DNA of 64,000 nt, taken from positions 17,805 through 81,804 of the forward strand of contig DLKL01000051.1 in assembly GCA_002476495.1 (NCBI GenBank), read 5' to 3'. Below, in pieces: positions 61,070 to 64,000 of this stretch; position 1 is the stretch's first letter; each line of letters begins with the position of its first letter. Source of the DNA: Lachnospiraceae bacterium UBA7589. Lineage in GTDB: Bacteria; Bacillota; Clostridia; Lachnospirales; Lachnospiraceae. A model generated the notes under the pieces. That model saw only the letters and a program-made list of their open reading frames with translations, did not search any database and was not told the origin of the DNA. The position numbers and the translations under genes were made by a program.

Positions 61070-62071
61070 TTATTTACCTGCATATGGTCTGGTTTTGCAA
61101 AAGTCCAGAAAATTAGATAAAACACTGGATTTTTGATTGCCTGAAGGATAAACAAAGCCTACATTTCGTTCCTCAATCTGGGTATCAAGAGGAAGCTCGA
61201 CAATTTGACCGGAATTGATGTAGTTCATGGCAAATTCTCTTACTACACTTGCTACTCCCATTCCGATAGAAGCAAAATCAATAAGAAGATCCATGTTGTT
61301 AACCTCAAGTATCCGGCTTGGGTATATGCCCTTGTAGTTAAGATAGTTATCTATATGTGTTCTTGTAACATTGTTTTTTTCCAGTAGCATAAGGTTTGAT
61401 TTTTCTAATATATCCTTAACGGATAAATCTCTTTTTTGCCCATCGTTTGAATCTCCTATAAGAGAGGTAAGATTACCGGAAAATATCCAGGGATATTCTG
61501 TACCCTTTGAAGAATCCTCAATTTCACGAAGCTTAAGATTGTCAAGATATGAATAGGAAGCGACAAAGATGTCATGTATTGCGGCAAGCTTTTTAAAGGT
61601 AAAGCCCTTTGGAATATCAGTTTCGCATATCAGCCCGATGTCGATTTTATCCTCTGATAAGAGGCTTAGGGTGTTGAGGGTTGAATGACAGCGTATAGTC
61701 ACTTCAATGTGTGGATTCTGATTAATAAAATCCTTGAGGTAATCCAATAAAATATGCTTGCACAGAGATGTGCTTACACCAATTCTCAGATGACCGATTC
61801 CCAGACCATTTATTTTCTTTATTTCTTCTTCTCCCTTATTAATGCTTTCAAAGGCGTTTTTTATGTGGTCATATAGTATTTTCCCTTCATCGGTTAATGT
61901 TACACCTCTGGATGTACGAAAAAAAAGGGATACATTAAGACCTTCCTCAAGCTTTGCTATAGATTTGCTTATAGCCGGCTGGCTTATGTAGAGAATATCG
62001 GCTGCTCTGCTGATATTTCCCATAGCTGCCACTGTATAAAAAATTTTGTAATTGTTAAGATTTTCATACAT
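61070..62071 (-). CDS. LysR-family transcriptional regulator
   Basis: A 333-residue LysR-type regulator. The N-terminal winged helix-turn-helix (about 1-62, NISRAADILYISQPAISKSIAKLEEGL) binds DNA, and the C-terminal periplasmic-binding-like domain (about 90-300) senses a small molecule. The ATG follows GGGAGAAATATT on the reverse strand. It is divergent from leuC across a 183-base gap that contains a perfect 16-bp palindrome, so it likely controls leuCD, perhaps in response to a leucine-pathway metabolite. It is slightly longer than most LysR proteins. Confidence 0.92.
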   Translation of the reverse strand: MYENLNNYKIFYTVAAMGNISRAADILYISQPAISKSIAKLEEGLNVSLFFRTSRGVTLTDEGKILYDHIKNAFESINKGEEEIKKINGLGIGHLRIGVSTSLCKHILLDYLKDFINQNPHIEVTIRCHSTLNTLSLLSEDKIDIGLICETDIPKGFTFKKLAAIHDIFVASYSYLDNLKLREIEDSSKGTEYPWIFSGNLTSLIGDSNDGQKRDLSVKDILEKSNLMLLEKNNVTRTHIDNYLNYKGIYPSRILEVNNMDLLIDFASIGMGVASVVREFAMNYINSGQIVELPLDTQIEERNVGFVYPSGNQKSSVLSNFLDFCKTRPYAGK

Positions 62072-62161
62072 ATATAATATTTCTCCCGGGTAAAAATGTC
62101 ATATTCTGTATTAAATATTAGTTAATACATATTGTCATTGTATCACGGGATAGACATAACC

Positions 62162-62177
62162 ACAAGTTATAACTTGT
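62162..62177. promoter_or_regulatory. Palindromic LysR-type operator
   Basis: ACAAGTTATAACTTGT is a perfect 16-bp palindrome in the LysR/leuC divergent gap. It contains the T-N11-A pattern of LysR sites and overlaps the -35 region of the leuC promoter candidate, which fits regulation of leuC. Confidence 0.6.
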
Positions 62178-62201
62178 ATTCATATTATATATTTTTATTA
62201 T
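62174..62201 (+). promoter_or_regulatory. Candidate leuC promoter
   Basis: TTGTAT (62174-62179) and TATTAT (62196-62201) are 16 bases apart, in a very AT-rich region that weakens the call. The start point would be about 45 bases before leuC. Confidence 0.45.
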
Positions 62202-62254
62202 ATAAATATGTGTGTTAAAATTTTCACAATAAATATTATACGGAGGAAATAGAA

Positions 62255-63517
62255 ATGGGTATGACAATGACACAAAAAATCCTTGCAAAGCATGCCGGCT
62301 TGGATATGGTATCAGCAGGACAGCTTATTGAGGCTGATTTGGATTTGGTGTTAGGAAATGATGTTACAACACCTGTAGCGATTCATGAGATGGAAAAATT
62401 TAATAAAAAGGAAGTATTTGATAAGGAAAAAATAGCCCTTGTCATGGACCATTTTACCCCTAACAAGGATATTAAAAGCGCAGAGCACTGTAAATGCGTA
62501 AGAGAATTTTCCTGTGCAAATGACATTAAAAATTATTTTGACGTGGGTCAGATGGGTATTGAACACGCACTCCTTCCGGAAAAAGGACTTATTGTAGCAG
62601 GCGAAACCTGTATAGGAGCTGACTCCCATACCTGTACATATGGAGCTTTGGGTGCGTTCTCAACAGGCGTCGGAAGTACAGATATGGCTGCGGGCATGGT
62701 AACAGGTAAGGCATGGTTTAAGGTGCCGGCTGCAATTAAATTTAATATTGTAGGCAAAAAAGCACCATGGATAAGTGGCAAGGATGTTATCCTTCATATA
62801 ATCGGAATGATTGGCGTTGATGGCGCTTTATACAAATCCATGGAATTTACAGGTGAGGGTATAAAGAATCTTACCATGGATGACAGATTTACAATTGCCA
62901 ACATGGCTATTGAAGCCGGAGCCAAAAATGGAATTTTCCCTGTAGATGACCTGACTGAGGAATATATGAAAGAGCATTCGGTAAAGAAATGGACAAAATA
63001 TGAGGCTGATCCGGATGCAGAATATGATGAGGAATATACTATAGATTTATCACTGCTTAAACCCACAGTTGCATTTCCACATCTTCCTGAGAATACAAAA
63101 ACCATTGATGAAACAGGTGATATTAAAATCGATCAGGTAGTCATAGGCTCATGCACCAACGGACGAATCTCTGATATGAGAATTGCAGCTGATATTATGA
63201 AAAATAAAAAGGTTGCAAAGGGATTAAGAGTAATAGTTATCCCGGGTACTCAGGATATTTATCTGCAGATGATAAAGGAAGGTCTTACTGAGATATTTAT
63301 TAAGGCCGGTGCGGTTGTCTCAACTCCTACCTGTGGACCTTGCCTTGGAGGCCATATGGGTGTTATGGCTGCCGGGGAAAAATGTGTTTCAACAACAAAC
63401 CGTAATTTTGTCGGAAGAATGGGGCATGTTGATTCTGAGGTATATCTTGCCAGCCCTGCTGTTGCAGCGGCATCTGCAATAACCGGTAAAATCAGCAGTC
63501 CGGCTGAGATTATGTAA
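62255..63517 (+). CDS. leuC: 3-isopropylmalate dehydratase large subunit
   Basis: LeuC with LeuD isomerises 2-isopropylmalate to 3-isopropylmalate in leucine synthesis. The 420-residue length is that of the bacterial/archaeal short form. The [4Fe-4S] cluster Cys lie in VIGSCTNGR and in TCGPCLGGHMG (two Cys). Blocks GADSHTCTYGALGAFSTGVGSTD and MGHVDSEVYLASPAVAAASA are typical of LeuC. ACGGAGGAAAT precedes the ATG. Homoaconitase or citramalate-type enzymes look alike; leucine is favoured by the neighbours. Confidence 0.93.
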   Translation: MGMTMTQKILAKHAGLDMVSAGQLIEADLDLVLGNDVTTPVAIHEMEKFNKKEVFDKEKIALVMDHFTPNKDIKSAEHCKCVREFSCANDIKNYFDVGQMGIEHALLPEKGLIVAGETCIGADSHTCTYGALGAFSTGVGSTDMAAGMVTGKAWFKVPAAIKFNIVGKKAPWISGKDVILHIIGMIGVDGALYKSMEFTGEGIKNLTMDDRFTIANMAIEAGAKNGIFPVDDLTEEYMKEHSVKKWTKYEADPDAEYDEEYTIDLSLLKPTVAFPHLPENTKTIDETGDIKIDQVVIGSCTNGRISDMRIAADIMKNKKVAKGLRVIVIPGTQDIYLQMIKEGLTEIFIKAGAVVSTPTCGPCLGGHMGVMAAGEKCVSTTNRNFVGRMGHVDSEVYLASPAVAAASAITGKISSPAEIM

Positions 63518-63542
63518 TTATATAGATAAGGAGAGTATAGAT

Positions 63543-64000
63543 ATGAAGGCATTTGGTACAGTTCACAAATATGGTGACAATGTTGATACAGACGTAATAA
63601 TTCCTGCAAGATATCTTAATTCATCTGATCCTGCCGAGCTTGCAAAAAATTGCATGGAGGATATAGACAAGGATTTTGTTAAACGAGTTAAGCCGGGAGA
63701 TATAATGGTTGCAAAGAAAAATTTCGGCTGCGGCTCATCGAGAGAGCATGCACCTATAGCTATTAAGGCATCAGGTATAAGCTGTGTAATTGCGGAAACC
63801 TTTGCAAGAATTTTCTACAGAAATGCAATTAATATAGGGCTTCCTATTATTGAATGCCCTGAGGCCGCAAAGGGAATTGATGCCGGAGATCAGGTGGAAA
63901 TTGATTTTGACAGCGGCATGATATATGACCGTACAAAGGGGACAGAATTTAAGGGACAGGCTTTTCCTCCATTTATGCAGGAAATCATAAAAAACGGAGG
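63543..64000 (+). CDS. leuD: 3-isopropylmalate dehydratase small subunit (truncated by window end)
   Basis: The visible 152 codons encode almost all of LeuD (usually about 160-165 residues); the end lies beyond the window. The protein starts MKAFGTVHKYGDNVDTD and has the substrate-recognition loop NFGCGSSREHAPIAIKAS and FARIFYRNAINIGLP. ATAAGGAGAGTATAG precedes the ATG, 25 bases after leuC, so the pair is co-transcribed. It is not a broken gene, only cut by the window. Confidence 0.93.
   Translation, partial: MKAFGTVHKYGDNVDTDVIIPARYLNSSDPAELAKNCMEDIDKDFVKRVKPGDIMVAKKNFGCGSSREHAPIAIKASGISCVIAETFARIFYRNAINIGLPIIECPEAAKGIDAGDQVEIDFDSGMIYDRTKGTEFKGQAFPPFMQEIIKNG

Noticed and set aside
1..64000. 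tRNA or rRNA genes
   Set aside because: I looked through the intergenic gaps and saw no cloverleaf with CCA-end or T-loop signature and no rRNA sequence. A covariance search would be decisive.

Overview
The window is a 64 kb stretch of chromosome from a low-GC, Gram-positive, spore-forming anaerobe, most likely a gut-type member of the Lachnospiraceae (class Clostridia). The genus cannot be fixed from sequence alone. The evidence is sporulation genes (spoIVA, dpaA, dpaB, a DacF-like carboxypeptidase), an ispH-rpsA gene fusion of the kind seen in Clostridia, a CIRCE-controlled groESL, a B. subtilis-like rplS/rbgA/rnhB/ylqG/ylqH order, lipoprotein genes with Gram-positive lipoboxes, and strong AGGAGG-type ribosome binding sites. 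Nearly all of it is housekeeping or metabolic core. I saw no rRNA, tRNA, CRISPR array, insertion sequence or prophage.

Layout. 0-7.4 kb: xerD, aroC (reverse), rpsO with a structured leader, a fused aroE-aroK, then two tandem secreted proteins made almost wholly of cell-wall/glucan-binding-type repeats. 7.5-13.2 kb: pnp behind a long leader hairpin, a GH94 cellobiose phosphorylase, a candidate small RNA, and a lipoprotein. 13.3-21.6 kb: a TepA/ClpP-like protease and the FtsK/SpoIIIE translocase, then a one-carbon/housekeeping run fhs-folD-rimO-pgsA-cinA(C). 21.6-27.3 kb: a five-gene biotin-dependent operon with two carboxyltransferases of different folds, a biotin carrier, and the beta and gamma subunits of a Na+-pumping decarboxylase. 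27.3-32.0 kb: a BaiN/HI0933-type flavoprotein, cmk, the ispH-rpsA fusion, cheR.

32.0-39.1 kb: rplS with its own promoter and a long AT-rich leader, two signal peptidases flanking rbgA, rnhB, FliK-like and FlhB-like small proteins, yraN, pgeF. 39.1-44.5 kb: a radical-SAM/DUF512 protein, der, plsY, gpsA and a membrane-anchored SGNH hydrolase. 44.5-51.3 kb: spoIVA, scpA, scpB, an HD-GYP protein (reverse), a DacF-like D,D-carboxypeptidase, dpaA and dpaB. 51.3-59.0 kb: a Cys/His-rich DUF6062-type protein (reverse), an OGG-type glycosylase, CIRCE-groES-groEL, birA behind a clear BirA operator, a sodium:solute symporter, and a GH3 hexosaminidase. 59.1-61.1 kb: a small poorly understood operon (zinc-ribbon membrane protein, DUF5685 protein, J-domain protein). 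61.1-64.0 kb: a LysR regulator divergent from leuC-leuD; leuD runs off the window.

The most notable items are the hybrid transcarboxylase/Na+-pump operon, the nested hairpin before pnp, a Shine-Dalgarno and ATG inside ispH-rpsA exactly at the S1 junction, the DUF5685/J-domain operon, and a candidate structured RNA after the cellobiose phosphorylase. No gene cluster that is clearly a wholly new defence or mobile system is visible.
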